A stretch of 64,000 bases of DNA from Streptomyces deccanensis (GCF_022385335.1 NZ_CP092431.1:9610001-9674000); one strand, 5' to 3'; numbered from the stretch's first letter, positions 1 through 9,234 are shown. The notes: generated from the letters alone by a model not told the origin. Made by a program: numbers and translations.

Positions 1-2
1 AC

Positions 3-218
3 GACGAGGCGCTCACCGATCTCGCCGCGCACTTCACGGCCGCCCCGCGGGTGTGCGTCGAGCGTCAACCGGGGGCCGGACACAACATCAGCCTCGGACG
101 GGCCGCCCGCGCCTACCATCTGCGGGCACTCGCGTTCCTCGAGGACTGCCTGGTGGCCGGCGAGACGGCCCCCTCACCCCGACCCGTTCAGCCCCGGCCG
201 TCCACCGTGGCCTCCTGA
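3..218 (+). CDS. alpha/beta hydrolase, C-terminal fragment
   Basis: Only the last 71 codons are in the window and the 5' part lies upstream. The visible peptide contains GAGHNISLGR, which fits the C-terminal catalytic histidine segment of alpha/beta-fold hydrolases (Gly-His-Asn after the last core strand), followed by a closing helix (YHLRALAFLEDCL). A short Pro/Arg/Ser tail precedes the TGA. The substrate cannot be inferred. The family call rests on this one motif and on the open frame running into the window edge, so it is moderate. Confidence 0.55.
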   Translation, partial: DEALTDLAAHFTAAPRVCVERQPGAGHNISLGRAARAYHLRALAFLEDCLVAGETAPSPRPVQPRPSTVAS

Positions 219-230
219 CGCGATCCGCAC

Positions 231-254
231 TGTTCGTATTCACACTCATGAACA
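231..254. promoter_or_regulatory. inverted repeat upstream of the GH88 gene
   Basis: TGTTC-N14-GAACA is a perfect 5-bp dyad about 85 bp upstream of the GH88 start. Its GTTC/GAAC half-sites resemble the TGAAC/GTTCA arms of the palindrome upstream of the beta-helix gene (3912-3924), so both could bind the same carbohydrate regulator. This is inference from sequence only; no regulator gene is adjacent. Confidence 0.3.
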
Positions 255-339
255 TTGCCCATGTGGGTGTACTTCACCGGAGCCCCTGTGCAACGCTCGG
301 TCAACTCCTTTCTCCCACTGCACAGTTGGAGGCCCGGAC

Positions 340-1599
340 ATGAGTGTTTCCCGACGGGGTGTGCTGGCCACGGCTGCCGGAGCCGCACTGGTGGGCTCCA
401 CGACGACAGCGACAGCGGCAACGACAGCATCAGCGGCTACGACGACCACGGCTGCCGACGGAGGCCGGAGCCCCCTGCCCGACCCCCACACGCTCCGCGA
501 GGCCGCCGACTTCGCCGTCGACAGGATCCGCACGGTCGCGCCCCGGGTGACCGCCTTCCCGGTCGGGACGAAGTTCGAGAAGTGGGTCTACTCGCAGAAC
601 GGCGACTGGGTCGGCGGCTTCTGGCCGGGCACGCTGTGGATGGCGTGGCTGCACACCGGGGACGACGCCTTCCGCTCCTGGGCCCAGGCGTCGGCGGAGA
701 AGCTGGCGCCCCGGCAGCACGACACGGGCACCCACGACCTCGGCTTCCTCTTCTACCCGTCGTGGGTCACCGCCTGGCGGCTGACCGGCGACGAGAAGTG
801 GCGGACCGGCGCCGTACGGGCCGCCGACTCGCTGATCCAGCGGTACAACCCGCGCGGCCGGTTCATCCGCGCCTGGGGCGCGCTGACCGAACCGAGGAAC
901 GCGGGCCGGGTCATCATCGACACGATGATGAACCTCGACCTGCTCGCCTTCGCGAGCCGGCAGACCGGCGACCCGAAGTACCTGGACATCGCCGTCGAGC
1001 ACGCGAGGACCACGCAGCGGGTGTTCCCGCGCCCGGACGGCTCCACCCCGCACGTGTTCGACTTCGACCCGGACACGGGCGCGCCCATCGGTCCCAACAC
1101 CGTGCAGGGCTACAGCCCCACGTCGTGCTGGGCCCGGGGGCAGGCATGGGGACTGTACGGATTCACCACGATGTACCGCCGGACCGGCGACGGAGAGTTC
1201 CTCGCCACCGCACGCCGGCTCGCGGACTACGCGGTGCGGTCCCTCACCCCGGACCACGTCCCGGTGTGGGACTACCGGGCGCCGCAGCACCCCCACGACA
1301 TCAAGGACGCGTCGGCCGGTGCGATCACCGCCTGCGGACTGCTCGACCTGGCCGCCGCCACCGGCACACGCGCGTACCGCGACGTCGCGCTGCGCCTCCT
1401 CGGCGCGCTGGCGAGGACCTGCCTGACCAGGGAATCGACCCGCGCGGAGGCGGTCGTGGCTCGCTGCACCCGCCACCGCCCGAACGAGGACGGCATCGAG
1501 ATCTCCCTCCCGTACGCCGACTACTACCTGCTCGAAGGCATCCTGCGCGTGCTGCGCCCGCGCGCCGTCGACCGCGCGATCGACCTGTCCACGGTCTGA
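340..1599 (+). CDS. Tat-exported GH88 unsaturated glucuronyl hydrolase
   Basis: This 419-aa protein is predicted to remove unsaturated uronic acid from oligosaccharides made by polysaccharide lyases. A Tat signal (SRRGVLA at residues 4-10, then an Ala/Thr-rich stretch) predicts export. The GH88 alpha/alpha-barrel region runs from about residue 50 to 410, with motifs GGFWPGTLWMAW and GTHDLGFLFYPSW. Asp133 and Asp194 are 61 residues apart, the same spacing as the two key aspartates of the Bacillus enzyme (Asp88 and Asp149), so the catalytic pair looks intact. The ATG follows GGAGG with a 7-nt spacer. Nearby beta-helix and PfkB kinase genes suggest a small uronate-polysaccharide locus. Family assignment is good; the exact substrate (glycosaminoglycan, rhamnogalacturonan or other) is open. 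Confidence 0.85.
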   Translation: MSVSRRGVLATAAGAALVGSTTTATAATTASAATTTTAADGGRSPLPDPHTLREAADFAVDRIRTVAPRVTAFPVGTKFEKWVYSQNGDWVGGFWPGTLWMAWLHTGDDAFRSWAQASAEKLAPRQHDTGTHDLGFLFYPSWVTAWRLTGDEKWRTGAVRAADSLIQRYNPRGRFIRAWGALTEPRNAGRVIIDTMMNLDLLAFASRQTGDPKYLDIAVEHARTTQRVFPRPDGSTPHVFDFDPDTGAPIGPNTVQGYSPTSCWARGQAWGLYGFTTMYRRTGDGEFLATARRLADYAVRSLTPDHVPVWDYRAPQHPHDIKDASAGAITACGLLDLAAATGTRAYRDVALRLLGALARTCLTRESTRAEAVVARCTRHRPNEDGIEISLPYADYYLLEGILRVLRPRAVDRAIDLSTV

Positions 1600-1600
1600 G

Positions 1601-1662
1601 CGCCACCCCGCCCCGCCACGACGCCACCCCGCCCCGCCACGACGCCACCCCGCCGCGCCGCC
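1601..1662. repeat. three tandem 21-bp GC-rich repeats after the GH88 stop
   Basis: CGCCACCCCGCCCCGCCACGA-like units begin at 1601, 1622 and 1643, immediately after the GH88 TGA. The first two are identical and the third diverges at its end. The repeats lie outside any supported gene, and no hairpin is obvious. Confidence 0.7.
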
Positions 1663-1815
1663 GCCCCGACGGCCCACCGACCCGTTCGCCGCACCTGTCG
1701 CCCACGTTCGGGTGTACGGCTCGGGCCCGCGTTGCGGTCGGCCGCCGGGTTCGGAAGATGGGGCCGGGCCTCACCGGGCGCGTCGACCGACGCGGGTGAG
1801 CGGGAGGAGCCCGAC

Positions 1816-2119
1816 ATGCCCGCAGTGCATGCCGAAGTGCCGGTCCTGATCGTCGGCGGCGGGCCGGTCGGCCTCACCGCCCGCGCCCTCCTCGAACGCT
1901 GGGGCGTGCGCGCCCTGCACAACTGGGCCTCGTACTCGGCGTCGCCCACGCCTCCACCGCGGTCCTCACCGAGAACGGCGGCCCACCCGAGCCACGCGAC
2001 CCGCCGACGGGTTGGTGCCCGCTGGAGCGAGGGCCCGCCGGCCGGCTCCGCGCTCCGCCGGGCCCTGACCGCCATCACCGGCTCCCGGCCCTGTCCCGGG
2101 AGGGACCCGGTCGGGCCGG
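1816..2119 (+). pseudogene. remnant of an FAD-dependent aromatic monooxygenase
   Basis: An ATG at 1816 opens a frame with the classical N-terminus of PHBH-type FAD hydroxylases, VPVLIVGGGPVGLTARALLERWG, that is, the GxGxxG dinucleotide site. Homology then stops after about 35 codons. From about 1923 a different frame reads LGLVLGVAHASTAVLTENG, which resembles the late LGY-Y-SPAVV-DG segment of the same family. The simplest reading is an internal deletion of most of the gene plus a frameshift, leaving both ends. It abuts the convergent beta-helix gene. The FAD motif is clear; identification of the C-terminal piece is weaker. Confidence 0.5.
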
Positions 2120-3877
2120 TCAGCCCGCGATGGAGTCCAGTTGCTCCGCCGCCGGCCGCAGGGCGTTCACATGGGTGGACGACGGCATGCACGTGCGCTG
2201 GGCCTCGTACAGGTTGCGGGGGCGTACGGCGTGCGGGCTGCCGTACAGCTCCAGCCGCGCGTGCAGATCACCCGTGAGGTCGGGGACGTCGATCTGGTCG
2301 AACTCCCTGACCTCGTCGATGCCGACGGTGGCGGAGTACGGCGCCAGGCCGTCGATCCGCACCATCCCCGCGCGGGCGTTGGTGACCCGGATGTTCCAGT
2401 GGGTGAAGCGGGCGCCGAACAGGGGGCCCGCGCTGGCGTCGCCGCCGTGCCGGCCGTCGTTGTTCACGGTGATGTCGGTGCGGACGTTGGCGAAGGGCAG
2501 GCCGCGGTGGCTGTCGAAGGTGCCCGTCCGCATGTCGCCGCGTGACCACACGTTGTACGAGGACAGCCCCTCCACGTTGATGCCGTGCAGTTGGGTGCCG
2601 GCGGGTGCGGGGCCGGTGGGCTCCTCGATGGTGAAGTCCTCGACGAGGTTGTCGTGCGAGCCCTCGCGGCAGAAGTAGGGGTGGTGGTAGCCGCGGCCGG
2701 TGACACGTGTCCGTCGCAGGGTGCACGCGGAGGCGGACACGAGACCGAAGCCGTTGTCGACGTGGCGGACCGTCACGTCGTCCACCCAGCAGTCGTAGGC
2801 GCACTGGAGCACCACCCCGTTGTGGCCCCTGTCCAGCAGATGCGGCCGCTGGGGAGTCTCCGCCGCCTCCAGCGTCAGGCCCTCCACCCCCGAGCCGGTC
2901 AACTCCGGTACGTGCGTGGTCAGTTGGGGGTTCCACTCCGGTCGGACGTCGAGCGGCAGCGGGCGTTCGAGGGTGACTTTCCGGCCCCGGACCCGGGTGA
3001 CGCGGACGGGCCACTCGTAGGGGACGTACGACGTCAGCTTGGTCTTGTCGTCCCAGACGTAGGCCTCCGGCCCGGGGCCGCCTCCGCACATGTGCTCCAG
3101 CAGCGTGTGGTCCGCGTCGTCGGCGAGTCGCAGCAGCACCAGGGCGCCGGGACGCAGCGACGACGCGTCCGTCACCGTGATCGTCCAACTGCCCCGCCGG
3201 GCCGGGGCGACCGCCGTGAGCGGGCGCCACTCGTCGCGCCGGTTGCCCGTCCAGCCCTCGTAGGGCCACGCCCTCGCCCTGATCGCCGCGACGAGGGACT
3301 CCCAACGGGCCCTGGGCGCAAGCCAGATCAGGCCGCCCGCCCACGACCACCCCGACTTGTCACCCCCGTAGCGGGAGCCGTAGGGCCCGATCAGCTCCGT
3401 GAGGTTCTTCGTCGCGTACAGCGTCGTACGGCCGCTTCCGGCGCCCTTGAGGACCACGTGCGACCGGTCCAGACGGATCACGTCGTCGATCCGGAACGTG
3501 CCGGACGGGACGGTGACCGTGCCGCCGCCGGCCCGCCCGGCGGCGGCGATCGCGCGGTTGATCGCGGGGGCGCAGTCGGTGCTGCCGTCCGCCACCGCGC
3601 CGAAGTCGCGTACGTCGGCGACGACCGGCCGACGGGGCGGACGGGTCGCCCCGCCGTGGCAGCCCGCGCGGCCGATGTACGGAATCTGCGGGTGTGTGAA
3701 CGGAGTGCGCCTGAACTCCCGCCACAGAGGTGGGATCGCGGCGGGCCCGGACCCCGCTCCGGCCGCGGCGGCGGTCCCGGCGCCGACCGCCACGGCGACG
3801 GCGCTCCCCAGCAGGGTCCGTCTGGTCATGCTCATGACATTTCGGCCGCCGTGTGCGGCCCCGTGTGCGTCTCTCAT
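2120..3877 (-). CDS. Tat-exported right-handed beta-helix (pectate-lyase-like) protein
   Basis: A 585-aa secreted protein. The N-terminus carries MTRRTLLGS and an Ala/Gly hydrophobic stretch, a Tat signal. It is followed by VRDFGAVADGSTDCAPAINRAIAAAG, the hallmark opening of the pectate-lyase-superfamily (Pfam PF12708-like) single-stranded beta-helix, and by FRIDDVIRLDRSHVVLKGAGSGRTTL, a typical coil. The chosen start (3877) has GGAAGGG about 9 nt upstream on the minus strand; two ATGs at 3835 and 3829 lie nearer the Tat motif but have poorer ribosome sites. Its place next to GH88 and a sugar kinase suggests action on a uronate-containing polysaccharide. Whether it is a lyase, a glycosidase or only a binding beta-helix cannot be decided from motifs. 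Confidence 0.7.
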   Translation of the reverse strand: MRDAHGAAHGGRNVMSMTRRTLLGSAVAVAVGAGTAAAAGAGSGPAAIPPLWREFRRTPFTHPQIPYIGRAGCHGGATRPPRRPVVADVRDFGAVADGSTDCAPAINRAIAAAGRAGGGTVTVPSGTFRIDDVIRLDRSHVVLKGAGSGRTTLYATKNLTELIGPYGSRYGGDKSGWSWAGGLIWLAPRARWESLVAAIRARAWPYEGWTGNRRDEWRPLTAVAPARRGSWTITVTDASSLRPGALVLLRLADDADHTLLEHMCGGGPGPEAYVWDDKTKLTSYVPYEWPVRVTRVRGRKVTLERPLPLDVRPEWNPQLTTHVPELTGSGVEGLTLEAAETPQRPHLLDRGHNGVVLQCAYDCWVDDVTVRHVDNGFGLVSASACTLRRTRVTGRGYHHPYFCREGSHDNLVEDFTIEEPTGPAPAGTQLHGINVEGLSSYNVWSRGDMRTGTFDSHRGLPFANVRTDITVNNDGRHGGDASAGPLFGARFTHWNIRVTNARAGMVRIDGLAPYSATVGIDEVREFDQIDVPDLTGDLHARLELYGSPHAVRPRNLYEAQRTCMPSSTHVNALRPAAEQLDSIAG

Positions 3878-3911
3878 GTCCGTTCGCCCTTCCCATGGTG
3901 TTTCATGGATG

Positions 3912-3924
3912 TGAACGACGTTCA
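3912..3924. promoter_or_regulatory. perfect palindrome TGAACGACGTTCA upstream of the beta-helix gene
   Basis: A 13-bp palindrome with a single central base lies 35-47 bp upstream of the beta-helix start, where an operator would be expected. Its half-sites resemble those at 231-254 upstream of GH88. The regulator is unknown. Confidence 0.45.
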
Positions 3925-4014
3925 TATGTGCGCTGAGCGGTGAGCATGCCACGCCGCTCCTGAGGGCGAAAGGGGCTGCGCGCTGTTTGTCGGCCGCCGG
4001 GCAGGCCGTGCGGC

Positions 4015-4938
4015 TCACCCGCCCCGCATCCACGCCCGCGTCCCGAACGACGCGCACGCCCGCGAGGCCACCACCGCCGCCTCTCCCAGAGCCTCGACGA
4101 ACCCGTGCGACGTCAGCCCGTCCAGCCCCGCGAGGCCATGGGCGAGGGCCCCGTGCAGGACGTCACCCGCACCCAGCGTGTCCGCCACCCGGACGGTGGG
4201 AACGGCCACCGTGCCCCCGCCGTCCGGACCCGCCCAGACGAGCGGCCGCCCGCCCCGGCTGACCGCCGCCCGGCCGACCCCGTGGTCCCGCAGGAACCGC
4301 AGGGTGTCGGCGGGCGCGCTCCCCGGCGCACCCGTACCGGGCGGGTTGAAGTCCTCCGAGCAGACGGCCACGTCGATCGACGGCAACAGCCTCTCCGTAC
4401 CGGCCTTCCAGCTCCCGCCGTCGAGCACGGTCCGACGACCGGCCGCCCGCGCCACCCGGGCCGCGGCCACGGCCAGCTCCATGTGGTGGCCGTCGAACTC
4501 CACGACGTCGCAGTCCGCCACCCACGCGTCGAGGCCGTCCGGCGGGTCGATCCGGTGGCCCCGCGCGTTGGTCGAGGCGACGGCCCGGTCGCCGCTCGAC
4601 GCGGTCACCAGCACCGACGACACGGCCGGCGGTTCGACCGAATCGGCCGCCAGGTCCACCACGGTCACGCCCAGCCGGTCCAGATCCGCCGCGACGGCGA
4701 CCCCCAGCGGATGGCGGCCGATCGCGGTGAGCAGCGTGGCCGTACCGCCCAGATGGGCGAAGGTCACCGCCGCGTTCGCCGCCGGGCCGCCCGCGGCCAC
4801 GAGCTGCTCACGAGCCGTCAGCTTCTCGTTCGGCCCCGGCACCCGGTCGACGAGCTGTACGACGTCCAAGGTGCACAACCCGACGAACAGCCCCCGACGA
4901 CGCCCCCGCACACCCGCCGTCCCGCTTCGTGACTCCAC
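4015..4938 (-). CDS. PfkB-family carbohydrate kinase
   Basis: A 307-aa ribokinase-fold sugar kinase that would phosphorylate a sugar with ATP in the cytosol. The N-terminal glycine-rich region AAGGPAANAAVTFAHLGG (substrate/dimer region) and the C-terminal PfkB signature DTLGAGDVLHGALAHGL with the catalytic Asp of GAGD are both present. The GTG start at 4938 follows GGAGAAAGGGG with a 7-nt spacer; longer upstream reading frames have no ribosome site. It lies 137 bp upstream of the beta-helix gene on the same strand, and GH88 lies nearby. A 2-keto-3-deoxygluconate-type kinase would fit a uronate pathway, but that specificity is inference only. Confidence 0.8.
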   Translation of the reverse strand: MESRSGTAGVRGRRRGLFVGLCTLDVVQLVDRVPGPNEKLTAREQLVAAGGPAANAAVTFAHLGGTATLLTAIGRHPLGVAVAADLDRLGVTVVDLAADSVEPPAVSSVLVTASSGDRAVASTNARGHRIDPPDGLDAWVADCDVVEFDGHHMELAVAAARVARAAGRRTVLDGGSWKAGTERLLPSIDVAVCSEDFNPPGTGAPGSAPADTLRFLRDHGVGRAAVSRGGRPLVWAGPDGGGTVAVPTVRVADTLGAGDVLHGALAHGLAGLDGLTSHGFVEALGEAAVVASRACASFGTRAWMRGG

Positions 4939-5457
4939 CGAGGTGCCCCTTTCTCCGCCGCGAAACCGACAAACCGATAAGTCCATGAACGATCGAACTG
5001 TCGGAGCCCCGGCCGCCGCAGCCGGCACGGCCACCGCCAGTCGTCCCGCGCGATCGGCGGCCTCGATCCCCGCAGGGCGGACGGTACGCCGACCGAGGAG
5101 GCGCTGCCGCCGTCGGCCCGGGCGACGGCCGGGGAGGCCGTGCCGCGGACGCGACCGGCTCACCTCCCACGGCCGTACCGTGAAGTCGGCTCCGCCGGTG
5201 GCCGGTCGGCGGCCGTCGGGCCGGCCTCCCACCGGCAGGACAGGCACCTGCGGGGCACGGCGACCGCGGCGTCCGGACGAGGTGTGAAACCGGGCGCCCA
5301 CGAGGCAGGTGACGTGGCAGGGTAGGGGCTCGGGTGTTCCGGGTGGTCACGCGCCGTGCCCGGCGTGCCCGGCGCACAATGAAGCTGGAAGCAGTGCCCC
5401 GCAGTCGATCTGTGAGCCCATGGACCACGGCTTTCGGTCGTACGGAGAGAAGGAACG
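4939..5457. other. intergenic region between divergent kinase and SpoIIE genes
   Basis: About 520 bp of GC-rich DNA separates the divergently transcribed PfkB kinase and SpoIIE-type phosphatase. Short open frames occur on both strands, but none combines a ribosome site with recognisable sequence. It presumably holds both promoters; no convincing -35/-10 pair or palindrome was found. Confidence 0.4.
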
Positions 5458-7848
5458 ATGGGCGAGCACGGTGTCGCCACGGCCGCGGTCGACGCCAGGG
5501 GACTGGTGGTCGCGTGGAGCGCCGGCGCGCGACGGGTGCTCGGCTACGAGCCCGGCGAGGTGCTCGGCCACCACGCGGCCGACCTGCTGGCCCGGGCCCT
5601 TCCCGCCCCGGCGCGGAGCCGTCTCACCGAACCGGCCGACTGGCACGGCCTCGTGCACGCACGCCACCGGGACGGCCACGACGTGGAACTGGAGCTGGAG
5701 GCGCACCCCCTGCTGGACTCCGCCGGCCGGACCCAGTGGTTCCTGACGGCCACGGTGCCGGAGCCCGCCGCCCGACTGCGCCGATGGGCCCTCGACCAGC
5801 TCCCCGTCCCGATCGCGCTCTTCGACCAGGACGGGCTCGCGGTGTCCGCGAACTCCGCCATGGAGGCGGTGATGGGCAGACCGCAGCAGGACCTCCTCGG
5901 CCGGCGCGTGGGGGTGTCCGCCGACGGACAGCGCCGGCTGCCGGGCTTCGAGGGGCTCGACGAGGCGGTGCGGCGGGTGCTGCGGACGGGTGAGCCGATG
6001 CCGTTCGAGGCCTGGCTCCGCGCGCCGGGCGAGGCACACGAACACGCGTGGCTGGTCTCCCTCAGCCCGTTGAAGGACGCCTCGGGTGACGTACGGGGCA
6101 TGTGCCTCGCGGCGATCGACAGCACGGAGCAGTTCCTGGCCCGCCGACGCCTGAGCATGCTCAACGAGTCCAGCAACCGCATCGGCTCCACCCTCGACGT
6201 CACCCGTACCGCCGAGGAACTCGCCGAGGTGTGCACGGACCATCTCGCCGACTTCGTCGTCGTGGACCTGCTGGACTCGGTGCTCGCCGGCGAGGAGGCC
6301 GCCCCCTCGCCCGATGCCGCCCCGCTGGTCTTCCGCCGCGCCGCCCACCGGTCCGTGCTGGAGGGCTGCCCCGAGGCCGTCGTCCCCGTCGGCAGCACGC
6401 ACTCCTACGACGAGGGGTCGCCCTCGGGCCGCGCGCTGGCCACCGGCCGTGCCCTGCTGTACGAGGTCGACGACGTCACCGGGCTGCGGTGGTCGGGGGG
6501 CTCATCGGAGCGGGCCCGCAGCATCGAGACGCACGGCATCCACTCGATCATGGCCGTGCCCCTGCGCGCCCGCGGCCTCACCCTCGGCCTGTCGATCCTC
6601 TCCCGCCACCGCACGGCCGAACCCTTCGGCGAGGACGACCTGCTGCTGGCCGAGGAACTCGCCGCCCGCGCCGCCGTCTGCGTCGACAACGCCCGCCGCT
6701 ACACCCGCGAGCGGGCCATCGCCCTGGAACTGCAACGCAGCCTCCTGCCCCACCGCGCGCCCCGGCAGGCCGCCGTCGAGGTCGCCTCCCGCTACCAGCC
6801 GGCCAGCACCCGTGCCGGCATCGGGGGCGACTGGTTCGACGTCATCCCGCTGTCCGGCGCCCGCGTGGGGCTGGTCGTGGGCGATGTCGTCGGCCACGGC
6901 GTGCAGGCGTCCGCCACCATGGGCCGGCTCCGGACGGCCGTACGCACCCTGGCCGACGTCGACCTCGCCCCCGACGAACTGCTCACCCAGCTCGACGACA
7001 TCGTGCTCCGGCTGGACTCCGAGCGGACGGCGGACGAGTCCGAGGACGCGGAGAGCCCCGGCGAGATCGGGGCCACCTGCCTGTACGCCGTGTACGACCC
7101 CGTCGCGCGCCGCTGCTCCATGGCCCGGGCCGGCCACCCGCCACCGGCCCTGATCGCCCCCGACGGCGAGGCGGCCTTCCTCGACCTGCCGATCGGGCCG
7201 CCGCTGGGCGTGGGAGGGCTGCCCTTCGAGACCGCGGAGTTCGACGTCCCCGAGGGCAGCGTGTTCGCCCTCTACACCGACGGCCTCGTCCAGGCGGCCG
7301 GACGCGACCTCGACGACGGACTCGACCGGCTGCGCCAGGCCCTGTGCGGCGCGGGCCGTCCGCTGGAGGAGACCTGCGACGGAGTCCTGGGGAGCCTGCT
7401 GACGGACCGCCCCGTCGACGACGTCGCCCTGCTGCTGGCCCGGACCCGGGCCCTGGACGCGGACCGGGTCGCCGCCTGGGACGTTCCCGCCGACCCCGCC
7501 TTCGTGGGGCAGGCCCGCAAACTGGCCTGCGACCAGCTCGCCGCCTGGCAGCTGGAGGAGCTCACCTTCGTCACGGAACTCGTCGTCAGCGAGCTGGTCA
7601 CCAACGCCATCCGGTACGGCGGGTCCCCGATCCAGCTGCGGCTGATCCGTGAGGCCACCCTCATCTGCGAGGTATCGGACTCCAGCGCCACCGCTCCGCA
7701 CATGCGCCGGGCCCGTGCCTTCGACGAGGGCGGCCGCGGCCTGCTGCTCGTCGCACAGCTCACCCAGCGCTGGGGCAGCCGCCACACCCGCGCGGGCAAG
7801 ACCATCTGGGCCGAGCAGCCCCTCCCCGACGAGGGCCGGACGACCTGA
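5458..7848 (+). CDS. PAS-PAS-GAF-SpoIIE phosphatase with C-terminal HATPase domain
   Basis: A 796-aa cytosolic signalling protein. Residues 1-100 and about 105-215 look like two PAS domains, about 235-430 a GAF domain, and about 440-650 a PP2C-type SpoIIE domain (GIGGDWFDVIPLSG, VVGDVVGHGVQASATM, ALYTDGLVQ) whose aspartates would bind Mn/Mg. Residues about 665-790 form a GHKL ATPase of the anti-sigma kinase type (LVVSELVTNAIRYGG as the N-box, GGRGLLLVAQL as the G-box). Such multi-domain proteins dephosphorylate anti-anti-sigma factors and may also carry kinase activity. The ATG follows AAGGA closely. No partner sigma or anti-sigma gene is adjacent, so it is an orphan here. Confidence 0.88.
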   Translation: MGEHGVATAAVDARGLVVAWSAGARRVLGYEPGEVLGHHAADLLARALPAPARSRLTEPADWHGLVHARHRDGHDVELELEAHPLLDSAGRTQWFLTATVPEPAARLRRWALDQLPVPIALFDQDGLAVSANSAMEAVMGRPQQDLLGRRVGVSADGQRRLPGFEGLDEAVRRVLRTGEPMPFEAWLRAPGEAHEHAWLVSLSPLKDASGDVRGMCLAAIDSTEQFLARRRLSMLNESSNRIGSTLDVTRTAEELAEVCTDHLADFVVVDLLDSVLAGEEAAPSPDAAPLVFRRAAHRSVLEGCPEAVVPVGSTHSYDEGSPSGRALATGRALLYEVDDVTGLRWSGGSSERARSIETHGIHSIMAVPLRARGLTLGLSILSRHRTAEPFGEDDLLLAEELAARAAVCVDNARRYTRERAIALELQRSLLPHRAPRQAAVEVASRYQPASTRAGIGGDWFDVIPLSGARVGLVVGDVVGHGVQASATMGRLRTAVRTLADVDLAPDELLTQLDDIVLRLDSERTADESEDAESPGEIGATCLYAVYDPVARRCSMARAGHPPPALIAPDGEAAFLDLPIGPPLGVGGLPFETAEFDVPEGSVFALYTDGLVQAAGRDLDDGLDRLRQALCGAGRPLEETCDGVLGSLLTDRPVDDVALLLARTRALDADRVAAWDVPADPAFVGQARKLACDQLAAWQLEELTFVTELVVSELVTNAIRYGGSPIQLRLIREATLICEVSDSSATAPHMRRARAFDEGGRGLLLVAQLTQRWGSRHTRAGKTIWAEQPLPDEGRTT

Positions 7849-7911
7849 CGGCCGGACGCACCCTGGCGGACACCCCTCGCGCCGGAGCGGCGCCGACGAC
7901 CGTGGGACTTC

Positions 7912-7970
7912 TTGACCCCCGGTCGGCCCTCCACGATGCTGTGTTGCGGTACGCGCTCTGCGTATCGCAA
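7912..7970 (+). promoter_or_regulatory. promoter and operator of mscR copy 1
   Basis: TTGACC at 7912-7917, a 17-nt spacer and GATGCT at 7935-7940 form a -35/-10-like pair. Four bases further on lies a 27-bp dyad, TTGCGGTACGC-N5-GCGTATCGCAA (7944-7970), with one mismatch. It is the longest and most symmetric copy of the TTGC/GCAA sequence that recurs throughout the betaine island. Its position over the expected transcription start suggests repression. Confidence 0.6.
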
Positions 7971-8015
7971 TGAGAAACGTCAGACTCAGGTTCTCGTACC
8001 AGCCGAGGAGTGGTC

Positions 8016-9104
8016 ATGGCTCACCAGGTCCGTGCTGTCGTCGCCCGGGGCAAGGGCGCCCCCGTCAGCCTGGAAACGATCGTCGTGCCCGACCCCGGCC
8101 CCGGTGAGGCGCTGGTGAAGGTGCAGGCGTGCGGGGTCTGCCACACCGACCTGCACTACCGGGAGGGCGGGATCAGCGACGACTTCCCCTTCCTGCTGGG
8201 CCACGAGGCGGCGGGTGTGGTGGAGGCGGTGGGGGAGGGCGTCACGGATGTCGCTCCCGGTGACTTCGTGATCCTCAACTGGCGTGCCGTGTGCGGGAGT
8301 TGTCGGGCGTGTCGGCGCGGGCGGCCCTGGTACTGCTTCGCCACGCACAACGCGACGCAGAAGATGACGCTGGCCTCGACCGGTCAGGAGCTGTCGCCGG
8401 CTCTCGGTATCGGTGCCTTCGCGGAGAAGACCCTCGTGGCCGCCGGTCAGTGCACCAAGGTCGACCCGGCCGCCGCCCCGGCGGTCGCCGGACTGCTGGG
8501 CTGCGGAGTGATGGCGGGCATCGGCGCCGCGATCAACACCGGGAACGTCGGGCGGGGCGACACGGTCGCCGTCATCGGCTGCGGTGGGGTCGGGGCCGCG
8601 GCGGTCCTCGGTTCCGAGCTGGCGGGCGCGGCGAAGATCATCGCGGTGGACATCGACGACCGGAAGCTGACCACCGCCAAGAGCATCGGTGCCACCCACA
8701 CGGTCAACTCCAAGGAGACCGACCCCGTCGAGGCGATCCGTGAGCTGACCGGTGGCTTCGGTGCCGACGTCGTGATCGAGGCGGTCGGCCGCCCGGAGAC
8801 GTACAAGCAGGCCTTCTACGCCCGCGACCTCGCCGGGACGGTCGTCCTCGTCGGCGTCCCCACCCCGGAGATGAAGCTCGAACTGCCCCTCCTCGACGTC
8901 TTCGGCCGCGGCGGCGCCCTGAAGTCCTCCTGGTACGGCGACTGCCTGCCCGACCGCGACTTCCCCATGCTCATCGATCTCTACCTCCAGAACCGCCTGG
9001 ACCTGGACACCTTCGTCACGGAGACCATCGCGCTCGACGAGGTCGAGAAGGCCTTCGAGCGGATGCACGGCGGCGACGTCCTGCGCTCGGTGGTGGTTCT
9101 CTGA
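8016..9104 (+). CDS. mscR: S-(hydroxymethyl)mycothiol dehydrogenase (formaldehyde detoxification), copy 1
   Basis: A 362-aa zinc-containing medium-chain alcohol dehydrogenase that oxidises the mycothiol-formaldehyde adduct with NAD. Visible features are the catalytic-zinc segments [14 protein letters not shown] and [15 protein letters not shown], the structural-zinc cysteines in [15 protein letters not shown], and the Rossmann motif [12 protein letters not shown]. The ending [22 protein letters not shown] is characteristic of the mycothiol group. The start at 8016 follows GAGGAG. It stands alone between an operator-type promoter and a strong terminator. A second copy lies at 34257. Betaine demethylation by Rieske oxygenases releases formaldehyde, which explains its presence here. 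Confidence 0.85.
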   Translation: MAHQVRAVVARGKGAPVSLETIVVPDPGPGEALVKVQACGVCHTDLHYREGGISDDFPFLLGHEAAGVVEAVGEGVTDVAPGDFVILNWRAVCGSCRACRRGRPWYCFATHNATQKMTLASTGQELSPALGIGAFAEKTLVAAGQCTKVDPAAAPAVAGLLGCGVMAGIGAAINTGNVGRGDTVAVIGCGGVGAAAVLGSELAGAAKIIAVDIDDRKLTTAKSIGATHTVNSKETDPVEAIRELTGGFGADVVIEAVGRPETYKQAFYARDLAGTVVLVGVPTPEMKLELPLLDVFGRGGALKSSWYGDCLPDRDFPMLIDLYLQNRLDLDTFVTETIALDEVEKAFERMHGGDVLRSVVVL

Positions 9105-9151
9105 CAGCCGGGCAGCCCGCGGCCGCGTAGGCGCAGCCGCGGCGAGTGCGA

Positions 9152-9189
9152 ACGAGCCGTGGCCGGGGGTGTCCCCGGCCACGGCTCGT
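9152..9189 (+). terminator. strong hairpin terminator after mscR copy 1
   Basis: A perfect 17-bp stem (ACGAGCCGTGGCCGGGG and its complement) with a GTGT loop lies 48 bp after the mscR stop. No U-tract follows, as is usual for Streptomyces. Confidence 0.75.
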
Positions 9190-9234
9190 GTGCTCCGGGG
9201 GGACTTCGAGGGGCGACCATCTGCGACGCGACCC

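Noticed and set aside
5140-5450. Small genes between the kinase and the SpoIIE protein
   Set aside because: The frames lack ribosome sites and recognisable sequence, and they overlap one another on both strands.
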